Source: Mycobacterium sp. E183 (lineage in GTDB: Bacteria > Actinomycetota > Actinomycetes > Mycobacteriales > Mycobacteriaceae). From it: a stretch of 64,000 bases of DNA. Of the stretch, positions 49,670 through 58,410 are shown in pieces. The stretch covers positions 1-64,000 of the forward strand of contig NZ_LZJN01000142.1 of assembly GCF_001667735.1 (NCBI RefSeq), written 5' to 3'. The position numbers were made by a program, and so were the translations under genes. The notes under the pieces are model-generated. The model ran no database searches, had not been told where the DNA came from, and saw only the letters and a program-made list of their open reading frames with translations. Position 1 is the first letter of the stretch; the number at the start of each line of letters is the position of its first letter.

Positions 49670-52600
49670 TCACGGCCGATCGGTGACGGCCTCCGCCGGA
49701 ATCCGATGCTGTTCTCGGTCCACCAATCTCAGCGCACGCGCGGCCTTCGCGGGAGCTTGCAGGAATGCGGTATGCGGCGCCCGCGGGCCGCGGTGCTGCG
49801 ATAAATGCGGGTCTGAGTTTGCGGGCTCGTCGTGTTCCGTGGCAGCGGTGAGTGGAGGCTCATCGCCTCGGCGGCCCGACCGCAACTGATTCATGACGGC
49901 AACGGCGAGGACGGCGGCCGCGGCGGTGCCCAGCCCCTGTGCCCAGCCCACAGGGCCGACCGGTGTGCAGCCCAGGAGTTGGCTGATCCCCGGGGTGCTG
50001 ATCATCGCGGTGAATGCTGCGAACGAGCCGGCCGCGGTAAGCAGCACCAGCGGCGCGTGCGAGTCGACCACCGTCTGGCCCAACTCGACCGCGACCAACG
50101 AGATCAGCGCGACGGTGGCGGCCCGCTGCGGCAGCCCGGTGACCGAGGCCATCGCCCACGCCGACGTGGCGGCGGTGGCGGTGAGTGCTCCGCGCGCGGC
50201 CACGGCTCGCAGGAGCGCGCGTTCGTCGATGCCGCTCCCGACGCGCTGTACGGGCCCCGCGGGCGTGCTGACGGCGACAGCGGTCGCGGGTAGCGCGTCG
50301 GTGAGCGTATTGATCAGCAGCAACTGGCGGGTGTTCAGCGGCGAGGTCCCGGCGATCGCCGTGCCGATGACGGAGAAGATCACCTCGCCGGCATTGCCGC
50401 CGAGCAGGCCGGCCACGGCCGCCTGGACTCCACGCCAGAGTCGGCGGCCTTCGTCGATGGCGGCGACGAGCGTCTCGATGCGGCCGTCGGTGAGCACCAG
50501 GTCGGCGGTCGTGTGCGCGGAGTCGCTGCCGCGCGCGACCACACCGACACCGACGCTTGCCGCCCGGATCGCGGCGGCGTCGTTGGCGCCGTCGCCGACC
50601 ATGGCGCACACCCGCCCGGCGCGCTCGAGCGTCTGAACGACCTGCACCTTGTTCTCCGGCGACATTCGGGCGAAGATCACCCGCTCGGTCACCGCGCGCT
50701 GCTGATCCTGCCGGGACAGGGCGTTCCATTCCGACCCAGTGATCACCTCGTCGGCGCTCACCGTGACCCCCAGCTCGCGGGCGATGGCGGTGGCGGTGAC
50801 GGGATGGTCGCCGGTGATCAGCCGGATCGCGACGCCCCGGTCGGCCAGGTCCGCCAGCAGCTGCGGCGCCTGGGGGCGCGGGGTGTCCGAGAGGCCCAGA
50901 AATCCGGTGAGCGCCAAGCCCGTCTCGCACAATCCGGTGATGGCGTCCGGGTCTTTGCGCAACGCTCGCGCCTGTGCCGCGGTCAGGCGCCGCTGGGCCA
51001 CCGCGATCGTTCGCAGTCCCGCGGTCGTCAGCGCGGCGACGGCGTCGTCCACGACTGCGCCGACCTCACCGCACGCCGCCAAGACCACCTCGGGTGCGCC
51101 CTTGACGGTCAACTGGGTGCCGGTCACCGAGGCCGAGAACGCCCGGCCGGACCGGAACGGCAGATGCGCGTCGGGGTCGGGGCGCGAACCGGAGTCCGGC
51201 ACCGCGTCCGCCGCCTTGATGATGGCCTCGTCGGTGGCGTGCACGTGCGGGTTGCCGTCGTCGGCCGGCGCGGCCTGGGCGGCGCACCGCAAAACGTCCT
51301 CGCGGGAATGGCCCGCCATGGGGTGGACCTCGGCGACGCGAAGGCGGTTCTCGCTCAGCGTTCCGGTCTTGTCGAAGCAGACCACCTCGACGCGACCGAG
51401 CGCCTCGGTCGCCCGCGGGACCCGGACCAGCGCCCCGCATTCGCCCAGCCGCTGCGCCGACGCCGATTGGGCGAGGGTGGCCATCAGCGGCATGCCCTCG
51501 GGGATGGCCGCCACGGCGACCGCGATGGCGCTGCCCAGCGCTTGGCGCAGCCCGCCTGCGCGGAACAGGCCGAGCCCGCCGACCACAACGCCGCCGCCCG
51601 CGCTGAACGGGAACGCGCGGCGCATCAGCTGGCTGAGTTGATGGTGCAGGCCGACGGTCGGCAGGTCACCGGAGGCCAGTTCGGCCGCGCGGCGGGTCTG
51701 GGTGTCGGCCCCGACGGCGGTCACCAGCGCCACCGCGGTGCCGGCCACCACGGTGGTTCCGGCGTAGATCATGCAGCGGCGCTCGGCCAGTTCGGCCCCG
51801 GGCGTGGCCTCGACCTGCTTCTGCACCGACAGGGATTCACCGGTCAGGGACGACTCGTCGACCTCGAGGTCGTGCGCCTCGATCACCCGAGCGTCGGCGG
51901 GCACCACCTCGTCGCTGCGCACCTCGATCACGTCGCCGGGCCGCAGTTGCTCGACGAGGACTTCGCGGTAGCCCCGCGCGGCATCGGTCCCCGGGGTGAC
52001 GACGCGGGCCGGCGGGGCCTGCTGGGCCAGCAGGCGGTTCAACCGGTTCTCGGCCCGTAGCTGTTGGGCGGTCGACAGCAAGGCATTTCCGGTCAGCACG
52101 GCCCCGACCATGATCGCGTCGGCCGGTGAGCCCAGCAGGGCTGTTGCCGCCGAACACAGCCCGAGGATCGGCGTCAACGGATCACCGGTTAGTTCGGCGG
52201 CGGCGGCCCTGGCGAACTCCCACGCCGCGGCCGGGAACCGCGTGCCGCCCGGTGTGGGTTCGGTTGCGGCAGCGGGCTCCTCGGGGTCGCGCAATGCCGC
52301 CAGCACCTCGCGGGCCTGCTCAGCCGACATCGCGTGCCACTCGTAGGCCGGGGCCGGCCGGGGTGTCGAAGTGTGAATCGCGCCGCGGGCCAACAGGTAT
52401 CCGGACAGGATCCCCGCGACGGCACCGATGGTCACCGGGCCGGGCCCGCGCAACCGGCGCACCCCGGGCACCATGAACACCGCGCCCAGCGCCGAAGCTC
52501 CCACCGATATCGCGATACCCTGCTGACTTGCCGACCGGGCCGCGGGCAACGCATGCAACACCCGCCACGCTCCGGCCAGGTCGTCGAGCATCAGGTCCGC

Positions 52601-54160
52601 AGTCCAAGGCGGCGGGCCGTCGGCACTGGGCTTGATTCCCAACGCCAGGTCGGCGCCCGAAAGCGCTTGTGCGCCAAGCGAGGACAGCACCGCGACGGTG
52701 TGCCCGTCATGCTGCAGGCGCGAAACCGCATCGGCGAGTGCATGATCGATGCCGCCGTCACGGACTGGCAGGACATCGTCGAAAGCGGGACGCAAGTCGC
52801 CGAGCAGGTCGGTGTCGACCGACACCAGGCGCGCGCCTGAGTCACGCGCCCGGGTGATCAGAGCCGGCGCGAGCGGGTGAGGGGCCGGTGCGACGAGCGC
52901 CTCGACCGTATCGCTGGCCCCCTGCTCGTCGGTTGCGGCCGCGGGAATCGGGTGCCAGCCCGGGGCCGCACCGTCGTCGAGCAGGTCCTGGGCGCGGGTC
53001 CAGGCGCCGAGCAACTCGCCGTCGCGGGCGCCGCGCACCCGCACCACCCGCATCCTCTGGTCGCACAACACGCGCGGATCGATGAGCAGCGCGTCGACTC
53101 TGTCGAGTCGGCGCAAACCCTCCGGCCGCAGCGGCAGCACCCCGTGCTTATCCGCCAAGCCCCTGCCCAGCGTGGCCGCAAACGCCTCGTGCGAGGTGCG
53201 CATGGCCTTGGGCGAGGCCGCCAGCGCCGCGTTCGACGCCATCGTCACGTTGCGGGTGAGGGCTCCCGTCAGCCCGACGCCAATCAGCTGAACCCACGCT
53301 GCGCGCTTCCCGTGACGGTCGATCGGACCGGCCGGCGCGGGAACCGGGCGCGCCAACCGCTGCATCTCCGGCTCGTCGGCGTGCCGGGCCAATTCCGGCT
53401 CATAGCGGGCCCATGCCCGCGCGGCGGCCCGGGACTCCGCGGCCTTGAAACCTTGCATCGCCAGGTCGACGGACAGCTTCGCCGGTGACAACGTGACGAC
53501 ATGCGCGGCGGTGCCGAACACCGACAATGCGGTGTCCGTCGCACCGGGGCCGATGCCGCTCTCGAGCGCGCGGCGCAGCCACGGTTGGTGATTCGCGATC
53601 GCCGACACCGCCTCGACGGCGATCGGGGCAGCCGGCAATCGCAACGCCCGGCCGGCGACCGCGACCGCGAACCCGGCGGCGTTCACGGCCACCATCGCGC
53701 CGCGGGTGACCAACAGCAGCCCGTCGCCGGGCAGGCTTTCGGCGCGCGTGGAATCGCCTGCACCGTAGGCTGTTTCAGCGCTGTCAAGCGCGGAGCAAAG
53801 CTCGTCGAGCGACGCCCCGCCGTCGTCGATCTCAACAACCACCCGCGACAGCGGACGGTTCAGGCTGACCTTGGTGACACCGGGCTGTGCCCGCAGCGCA
53901 TCGACGGCGGCGCGGCCACGTGTCGCCCCGCCCGTGCCGTCGAGGCCGCGTACCTCGATCCACAGCCGCCCGTCACCGCGCCCGCACCGTCGGGTCAGCG
54001 TGGAGCGAGATACCTCACCCGAGACCACTTTTGCGCCGACCCGGACCGGCAGCGCGACAGCCTCGAGACCGGCGGTCGCCAGCCTGCCGACCGCGTCGCC
54101 AAGTCCCGCGGCGGCGCCGAGCCCCGTCGACACCACCCGCAGCGGCGAAAGCTGTCGCAC
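49670..54160 (-). CDS. ctpI: Large P-type cation-transporting ATPase, CtpI-like
   Basis: A 1496-residue P-type ATPase with a long N-terminal region of about 650 residues, as in mycobacterial CtpI (1632 in M. tuberculosis). Core motifs are DESSLTGESLSVQ near residue 772 (actuator), CFDKTGTLSENRLRV near 928 (phosphorylated Asp), and AMVGDGANDAAAIRAASVGV near 1188 (hinge). Membrane segments such as FPFSAGGGVVVGGLGLF flank them. It pumps a cation across the plasma membrane; the ion is not known. GTG 54160 has AAGGGG 6 bases upstream. It converges on the thioesterase gene with a 5-base gap. It looks unrelated to the catabolic genes. Confidence 0.93.
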   Translation of the reverse strand: MRQLSPLRVVSTGLGAAAGLGDAVGRLATAGLEAVALPVRVGAKVVSGEVSRSTLTRRCGRGDGRLWIEVRGLDGTGGATRGRAAVDALRAQPGVTKVSLNRPLSRVVVEIDDGGASLDELCSALDSAETAYGAGDSTRAESLPGDGLLLVTRGAMVAVNAAGFAVAVAGRALRLPAAPIAVEAVSAIANHQPWLRRALESGIGPGATDTALSVFGTAAHVVTLSPAKLSVDLAMQGFKAAESRAAARAWARYEPELARHADEPEMQRLARPVPAPAGPIDRHGKRAAWVQLIGVGLTGALTRNVTMASNAALAASPKAMRTSHEAFAATLGRGLADKHGVLPLRPEGLRRLDRVDALLIDPRVLCDQRMRVVRVRGARDGELLGAWTRAQDLLDDGAAPGWHPIPAAATDEQGASDTVEALVAPAPHPLAPALITRARDSGARLVSVDTDLLGDLRPAFDDVLPVRDGGIDHALADAVSRLQHDGHTVAVLSSLGAQALSGADLALGIKPSADGPPPWTADLMLDDLAGAWRVLHALPAARSASQQGIAISVGASALGAVFMVPGVRRLRGPGPVTIGAVAGILSGYLLARGAIHTSTPRPAPAYEWHAMSAEQAREVLAALRDPEEPAAATEPTPGGTRFPAAAWEFARAAAAELTGDPLTPILGLCSAATALLGSPADAIMVGAVLTGNALLSTAQQLRAENRLNRLLAQQAPPARVVTPGTDAARGYREVLVEQLRPGDVIEVRSDEVVPADARVIEAHDLEVDESSLTGESLSVQKQVEATPGAELAERRCMIYAGTTVVAGTAVALVTAVGADTQTRRAAELASGDLPTVGLHHQLSQLMRRAFPFSAGGGVVVGGLGLFRAGGLRQALGSAIAVAVAAIPEGMPLMATLAQSASAQRLGECGALVRVPRATEALGRVEVVCFDKTGTLSENRLRVAEVHPMAGHSREDVLRCAAQAAPADDGNPHVHATDEAIIKAADAVPDSGSRPDPDAHLPFRSGRAFSASVTGTQLTVKGAPEVVLAACGEVGAVVDDAVAALTTAGLRTIAVAQRRLTAAQARALRKDPDAITGLCETGLALTGFLGLSDTPRPQAPQLLADLADRGVAIRLITGDHPVTATAIARELGVTVSADEVITGSEWNALSRQDQQRAVTERVIFARMSPENKVQVVQTLERAGRVCAMVGDGANDAAAIRAASVGVGVVARGSDSAHTTADLVLTDGRIETLVAAIDEGRRLWRGVQAAVAGLLGGNAGEVIFSVIGTAIAGTSPLNTRQLLLINTLTDALPATAVAVSTPAGPVQRVGSGIDERALLRAVAARGALTATAATSAWAMASVTGLPQRAATVALISLVAVELGQTVVDSHAPLVLLTAAGSFAAFTAMISTPGISQLLGCTPVGPVGWAQGLGTAAAAVLAVAVMNQLRSGRRGDEPPLTAATEHDEPANSDPHLSQHRGPRAPHTAFLQAPAKAARALRLVDREQHRIPAEAVTDRP

Positions 54161-54517
54161 GCGCAACCCCTTTCACGCACATGACGAATGGTTGCTTCGC
54201 GGTTCTCCGCGAGGGAAGGCCGCCGACCGACGCTGGCCGACGACTGCAAACCCGACCAACCTAACTCGGGGTCAGGGACCCAGCAACTTGAGACGGGTAC
54301 TGGTAAAGAACATGTAACAAGTGATCGCGGCTGTTAGGGCCGCTCGATCAAAATGTTCGGGCCACCTGATTCGCAGATTGAGCAAACCCCCATAGGCCGA
54401 GGTGGTTACGCCCGCTCCGGAAGGAAGCCGGCACGCCCTCGATGGTCGTGCCGTGCGTCCTAACGTGTGGGGATCAGCGGTGGTCCGCTGCCGCGATCCC
54501 GGCGACGAGGAGCAACC
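54161..54517. other. Intergenic region between ctpI and NTF2-fold gene
   Basis: This 357-base stretch separates the divergent ctpI and NTF2-fold genes. Apart from the leader hairpin at 54470-54500 and the GAGGAG ribosome-binding site of the plus-strand gene I see no gene, repeat or clear promoter. A weak GGCACG/CGTGCC inverted pair lies near 54430-54452. Confidence 0.5.
54470..54500 (+). promoter_or_regulatory. Leader hairpin before NTF2-fold gene
   Basis: GGGATC (54470-54475) pairs with GATCCC (54495-54500), and inside it AGCGG pairs with CCGCT around a TGGT loop, with a 5-base bulge. The hairpin ends 17 bases before the ATG at 54518 and just before GAGGAG, so it could affect translation or mark a terminator-like element. 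Confidence 0.3.
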
Positions 54518-55003
54518 ATGAGTGACATCGACGACCTGTCCGCGCGGCTGCGCCGACTCGAGGACGAGCGCGACATCGCCCGTCTCATCGCCTCGTACGG
54601 TCCTGCGGTGGATGCCGGGGATGCCGAGGCCACTGCGCGCCTGTGGGCGAGCGACGGCAGCTACGACGTCGATGGCTGGCGCATGGAGGGCCGGACCGCC
54701 GTGCACGCCATGGTCGAGTCGTCGGCCCACCAGAACCTGGTGGCCAAGGGGTGCTGTCATTTCTTGGGGCCATGCGTCGTCACCGTCACCGGCGATTCGG
54801 CGGTGGCGCTATGTGAGTCCCTGGTGCTGATCCGCGACGGCGACGGATATCGCGTATGGCGTTGTACCGCAAACCATTTCGTGATGGTCCGGGTCGAGGG
54901 GCAATGGCGGATCGGTGCGCGCACCAGCCGAATCCTGGACGGCAATCCCGCCGCCCACGAGTTGCTGACCGCGGGCCTGGCGGGGTCGGTCGCGGCGGAG
55001 TGA
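54518..55003 (+). CDS. NTF2-fold (SnoaL-like) protein
   Basis: A 161-residue protein of the SnoaL-like/NTF2 superfamily: LSARLRRLEDERDIARLIAS, YGPAVDAGDAEATARLWASD and GSYDVDGWRMEGRTAVHAMV form the usual three-helix start, followed by strands ending ANHFVMVRVEGQWRIGARTS. Members bind hydrophobic ligands and include isomerases, dehydratases and hydrolases. No catalytic residue can be named safely. ATG 54518 has GAGGAG 5 bases upstream. It converges on the HsaD-like gene. It is one of three NTF2-fold proteins in the window (others at 27954 and 57513). Confidence 0.83.
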   Translation: MSDIDDLSARLRRLEDERDIARLIASYGPAVDAGDAEATARLWASDGSYDVDGWRMEGRTAVHAMVESSAHQNLVAKGCCHFLGPCVVTVTGDSAVALCESLVLIRDGDGYRVWRCTANHFVMVRVEGQWRIGARTSRILDGNPAAHELLTAGLAGSVAAE

Positions 55004-55028
55004 GATTCGCCCGCGCTCGCGATCGCCG

Positions 55029-55901
55029 CTAGTCCCTGGTAAGAAACGCCAGCACGGTGCTCTCGAACGCCTCCTTGGCCTCGATCATCGCCCAGTGCCC
55101 GGAGTTCGGGAAGATGTGCAGCTCCGCATTGGGGATGGTGCGCATCGGGATCAGCGCCATGTCCGGCGGGCTCACGCGATCGTCGCGCCCCCAGGTCAGC
55201 AGGGTGGGCGCGGTCAGCTTGTGCATGACGGCCCACGGCATCGGCCGGTCGGACGCGGCCATGGCGGCGTTCATCGCGCCGAAGGCCGCTTTCCCGTACA
55301 TGCGGCGCGCGGCGGCCAGCGTGTCCGGGTCGGTGGCCAGCTCCCAGCGTTCCTCGACCAGCTCCTCGGTGATCAGCGCCTGGTCGTAGACCATCGATTT
55401 CAGCCAGTCGACCAGCCGCTGCCGCGTGGGATCCTCGACGAACTCCTGCAGCAGCCGGATGCCCTCGCTGGGGCTGGGGCTGAAGATGTTCGTCCCGATG
55501 CCGCCGATGGTCACCAATCGGTGGACGCGGTCCGGGTTATTGGTGGCGAAGTTGATGCCGACGCCGCCGCCCATCGAGTTCCCGACGATGTGCGCGCGTT
55601 GGACGCCGAGCGCGTCCAGGAAGGGCGGCACGGTGCCGAACGCGGTCACCATCGGGTGACCGCCGAAATCGTCGCTGACGCCGAACCCGGGAAACTCCAG
55701 GATCAGGCAGCGGAATCGCGCGGCGAACGAGGGGAGTATGCCGCGGAAGTTGCGCCACCCCGTGACGCCCGGTCCGGAGCCGTGCAGGAACAGCAACACC
55801 GGGGCGGATTCCGGGCCGCAGTCGTAGTAGCGCAAAGCGCCCTTGGGAGTGCTGATTTCGCGCAGGTCTTGCTGGGTAACGGTGTCGGCCACGGGTGTCA
55901 C
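55029..55901 (-). CDS. Meta-cleavage product C-C hydrolase, HsaD/BphD-like
   Basis: A 290-residue alpha/beta-hydrolase with a clear HsaD/BphD match. The oxyanion region is LFLHGSGPGVTGWRNF near residue 38, the nucleophile Ser109 is in GNSMGGG, the acid Asp241 in GRDDRVSPPDMAL and His269 in PNSGHWAMIEAKEAF. It cleaves the C-C bond of the vinylogous 1,5-diketone made by an HsaC-type dioxygenase, giving a dienoate for the HsaE-like hydratase. The start is GTG 55901; GTG 55892, with AAGG 8 bases upstream, is equally possible. It lies about 9 kb from the HsaA/HsaC-like genes. Confidence 0.9.
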   Translation of the reverse strand: MTPVADTVTQQDLREISTPKGALRYYDCGPESAPVLLFLHGSGPGVTGWRNFRGILPSFAARFRCLILEFPGFGVSDDFGGHPMVTAFGTVPPFLDALGVQRAHIVGNSMGGGVGINFATNNPDRVHRLVTIGGIGTNIFSPSPSEGIRLLQEFVEDPTRQRLVDWLKSMVYDQALITEELVEERWELATDPDTLAAARRMYGKAAFGAMNAAMAASDRPMPWAVMHKLTAPTLLTWGRDDRVSPPDMALIPMRTIPNAELHIFPNSGHWAMIEAKEAFESTVLAFLTRD

Positions 55902-55919
55902 CTTGCCATGCCGTGGCGG

Positions 55920-57314
55920 TCAGCTCTGCTGGTGGCTCGATTCACTGCAATTCAGGAGCTCTTTGAGCGCTGCGGGAAAGGTGTCGGCGAGGTCCCAGAG
56001 GTCGGCAACGAGGTCGGGGCAGGAGATGAGGCCGATGCCCAGGCGGCCGTTGAGCGACATGACCGTGATGTTGAGTGCGGCGCCGGCGATGATCGGACCG
56101 AGCGGATACATGGCGTCGACCCGGCAGCCCATGAAGTAAAGCTGTTCCTGTGGTCCGGGCACGTTGGACAGCACCAGGTTGTGCGGCGGCTTATCAGGCA
56201 GCGGTATCCGGGGCAGTAGCTTCATCGCCGTGCCGAACATGGTCTGTCCGGCGACCTGCGTCCAGTCCTGCAGCAGGCTGGACCCCATGGCGGCGGCGTG
56301 GTCCTTGGCCGCGGCGTTGCCCCGCGCGATGCTACTCAGCCGTTCGGCCGGATCCTCGATATGGGTCTCCAGCCGGCACAGCATCCACGTGGTTTGGTTG
56401 CGGCCCGGCCGGTCTGATTTGCCCCGCACCGAGACCGGCACACTGGCCACCATCGGGCTGTCCGACAGTTCGTCGCGGTCCACCAAGAACTGCCGCAACG
56501 CGCCGGCGCATAGGGCGGTCACCACGTCGTTGACGGTGACTCCGAACCTGTTCTTCACCTTTTTGACGTCGTCGAGATCAAGGGTGGTCAGGGCGACGTT
56601 GCGGCGCCGCGTGAATGGGCCGTTGAACGCCGTCGGCGGCGCCGCGAACGGGGCGGCCATGGTCTGCCCGCCACCGCGGGCCCGCAACAGCGTTTGCGCC
56701 AGCGTCAGCGCGGTTGCCGGCAACACCTTGGCCAGGCGCCACGGCCGCAACCCGGCGCCGATGAGTCCGGACGCGGCGATCTGCAGGGGATTCGCCCCGC
56801 CGGACCGGGCGGCGGGCTTGGGGGCTGGGGCGTCCGGCGCGGTGCTGCACAACTGGGCCAGGAGATTGGCGCCGCCCACCCCGTCGATCACCGCATGGTG
56901 GGCCTTGAGGACGACGGCAAGCGCGTCGCCGCCGTGCAGGCCTTCGATCACCCACATCTCCCACAGCGGACGATCGCGATCCAGTGCCAGCCCGGCGACG
57001 TGCCCGCAGATCTCCGCTAACTCCCTCGACCCGCCCGGTGCCGGCAGCGCGACTCGTTGGAGGTGCCGCGCGAGGTCGAAACGATCGTCGTCGACCCAGA
57101 CCGGATGGTCGAAGTTCAGCTGATTGTCCGCCAGCTTGAGACGGAATTCGGGCACCGCGTCCACTCGCGCCGCCAGCGCCCTCCGGAACTGGCTGAAGGT
57201 GTAGCCGCCCGGCATGTCACTCGGGTCGAGCTCCAACACGCAGCAAACATTCAGCGGCTGTGTCGGAGATTCGAGGTAGAGGAAGAACGCGTCTAACCCA
57301 CTGAGTCGTTGCAT
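55920..57314 (-). CDS. Wax ester synthase/diacylglycerol acyltransferase (WS/DGAT, Tgs-like)
   Basis: A 464-residue WS/DGAT enzyme. It opens MQRLSGLDAFFLYLESPTQP, and the catalytic HHxxxDG motif is HHAVIDG at residues 139-145. The C-terminal domain has NLVLSNVPGPQEQLYFMGCR and YPLGPIIAGAALNITVMSLN, typical of mycobacterial Tgs proteins. It transfers acyl-CoA to diacylglycerol or alcohols, storing carbon as lipid. ATG 57314 has GAGCGGA close by. Two tandem palindromes lie 26-53 bases upstream (57340-57367), and the HsaD-like gene follows after 18 bases on the same strand. Confidence 0.92.
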   Translation of the reverse strand: MQRLSGLDAFFLYLESPTQPLNVCCVLELDPSDMPGGYTFSQFRRALAARVDAVPEFRLKLADNQLNFDHPVWVDDDRFDLARHLQRVALPAPGGSRELAEICGHVAGLALDRDRPLWEMWVIEGLHGGDALAVVLKAHHAVIDGVGGANLLAQLCSTAPDAPAPKPAARSGGANPLQIAASGLIGAGLRPWRLAKVLPATALTLAQTLLRARGGGQTMAAPFAAPPTAFNGPFTRRRNVALTTLDLDDVKKVKNRFGVTVNDVVTALCAGALRQFLVDRDELSDSPMVASVPVSVRGKSDRPGRNQTTWMLCRLETHIEDPAERLSSIARGNAAAKDHAAAMGSSLLQDWTQVAGQTMFGTAMKLLPRIPLPDKPPHNLVLSNVPGPQEQLYFMGCRVDAMYPLGPIIAGAALNITVMSLNGRLGIGLISCPDLVADLWDLADTFPAALKELLNCSESSHQQS

Positions 57315-57339
57315 ATCCGCTCGTATCTTTTGTGCGCTC

Positions 57340-57367
57340 TGACCGCTGGTCACATGACCTCTGGTCA
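57340..57367. promoter_or_regulatory. Tandem palindromes upstream of WS/DGAT gene
   Basis: TGACC-GCT-GGTCA (57340-57352) and TGACC-TCT-GGTCA (57355-57367) are two perfect 13-bp palindromes with the same arms, separated by two bases. The pair begins 26 bases upstream of the WS/DGAT ATG and lies where a promoter is expected. The 15-base repeat suggests two regulator dimers side by side. I see no other copy in the window. Confidence 0.6.
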
Positions 57368-57512
57368 GCGCCGGGTGCCACCGGCGAACGCAATCAGGGT
57401 CGACCGCAATCTCTAGGTGTGATCTCTATCTGTAGCCGTTTCGCCGTCTCGGGCAAACATGTGAGCGAGACATTTAACGAAATCGCCACCGGCGTTCACC
57501 GGCGCGCAGGAC

Positions 57513-57956
57513 TCAGCCCCGCGCCGTCCGCCTCGCCATGGCCGAGTCGGGCGCGGCCCAGTCGGTTGACACCTTGCGATGCCTGATCAGCCAGGCGTCG
57601 CCGTCGGGCACCAGCGTGTCGCGGTACCGGCCGAAATGGTCAAGGCCGGCGTGGGTGAGCACCGTGAAATACGACGACACCTGTGCGGAATCCCGGGTCA
57701 ATTCGGTGAACAGCAGGTTGGTGAGGTTGTGGCGCACAATCGGCTGGACGTTTGACGGCCGGTTGACGTTGACGCCGCCGAGGAACGACGCAATCGCCGA
57801 ACGGCCGCGCAACGGCTCGAGGCCACGAATCTCCAGGACGCCGTCGGCGCAGAACGTCTCGGCGAGGCCCGCCACGTCGCCGGCGTCACCCGCCCAGTTG
57901 TATCGCGCCAGGGTGTCGCGGATCCGCTCGCGCGCCACCAATTCCCAGTTCTCCAC
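57513..57956 (-). CDS. NTF2-fold (SnoaL-like) protein
   Basis: A 147-residue SnoaL/NTF2-like protein: ENWELVARERIRDTLARYNW, AGDAGDVAGLAETFCADGVL and RGLEPLRGRSAIASFLGGVN are the typical N-terminal blocks, with strands ending RYRDTLVPDGDAWLIRHRKV. Proteins of this type are common beside ring-hydroxylating or steroid-degrading genes. GTG 57956 has GAGGAG about 9 bases upstream; an in-frame ATG at 57998 is weaker. It is in the same direction as the WS/DGAT gene, 198 bases ahead of it. Function not assigned. Confidence 0.82.
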   Translation of the reverse strand: MENWELVARERIRDTLARYNWAGDAGDVAGLAETFCADGVLEIRGLEPLRGRSAIASFLGGVNVNRPSNVQPIVRHNLTNLLFTELTRDSAQVSSYFTVLTHAGLDHFGRYRDTLVPDGDAWLIRHRKVSTDWAAPDSAMARRTARG

Positions 57957-58001
57957 CGTCGTGACTCCTCGGGCGCAGCCTAATACGCGAAAGCGCAACC
58001 G

Positions 58002-58184
58002 CTACTTCACGATGTGGGGCCGAAAACCGAGGCGGTTGGAAGGTGTCACGCCGTTCAGGTCGAAGATCGCGATCAGGGCGCGCAGCAGCGCGGGGGACCA
58101 GTCCTCGAACGGCTGCGCGTCCAGTCGATCAAGGACTTCGGCGCGGAGATACTCGATGCCCGAGGGGTGTTGAGGATCGCTCAT
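58002..58184 (-). CDS. Small conserved-looking protein, 60 residues
   Basis: A 60-residue product: MSDPQHPSGIEYLRAEVLDR followed by LDAQPFEDWSPALLRALIAI and FDLNGVTPSNRLGFRPHIVK. The middle is a probable amphipathic helix pair. No signal peptide or known motif is present. Its codon use (strong G/C at third positions) fits a real gene. It lies 45 bases upstream of, and in the same direction as, the NTF2-fold gene. No strong ribosome-binding site is seen, so confidence is moderate. Confidence 0.5.
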   Translation of the reverse strand: MSDPQHPSGIEYLRAEVLDRLDAQPFEDWSPALLRALIAIFDLNGVTPSNRLGFRPHIVK

Positions 58185-58344
58185 CGCGCATACCGATGGC
58201 GCGCGGGACCCGGTTCGGTGCTCAACGAGCCAGCTCCCTTCCCGACGAGTTTCTGGCGTCGACGCTAGGACCGCCGCCTCGCACTTGTACAGCCAACTGG
58301 CCAAATTCAAATGTGCATGAAACATCGGCTATGGGATCGGGAAC

Positions 58345-58380
58345 GCGGCGTTCGGCGCCGCTTATTCCGCATGCGGGAAT
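58345..58380. promoter_or_regulatory. Adjacent hairpin and inverted repeat before PPOX gene
   Basis: GCGGCG-TTCGG-CGCCGC (58345-58361) is a perfect 6-bp stem. ATTCC...GGAAT (58364-58380) flanks an inner GCATGC. Both lie 30-65 bases upstream of the F420-type gene in the divergent region 58185-58410. The role is unknown. Confidence 0.3.
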
Positions 58381-58410
58381 GAATCCCGGCCCGGGGCCGT
58401 AGAACAACGC

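Noticed and set aside
49832-54184. Several long open frames on the plus strand opposite the large P-type ATPase gene
   Set aside because: They give arginine/proline-rich products without motifs and are the antisense shadow of high-GC coding; the minus-strand frame has all P-type ATPase motifs.
57340-57367. Resemblance of the TGACC/GGTCA arms to hormone-response elements
   Set aside because: The arms are in the everted order and nuclear receptors do not occur in bacteria; only the palindromic structure is meaningful.
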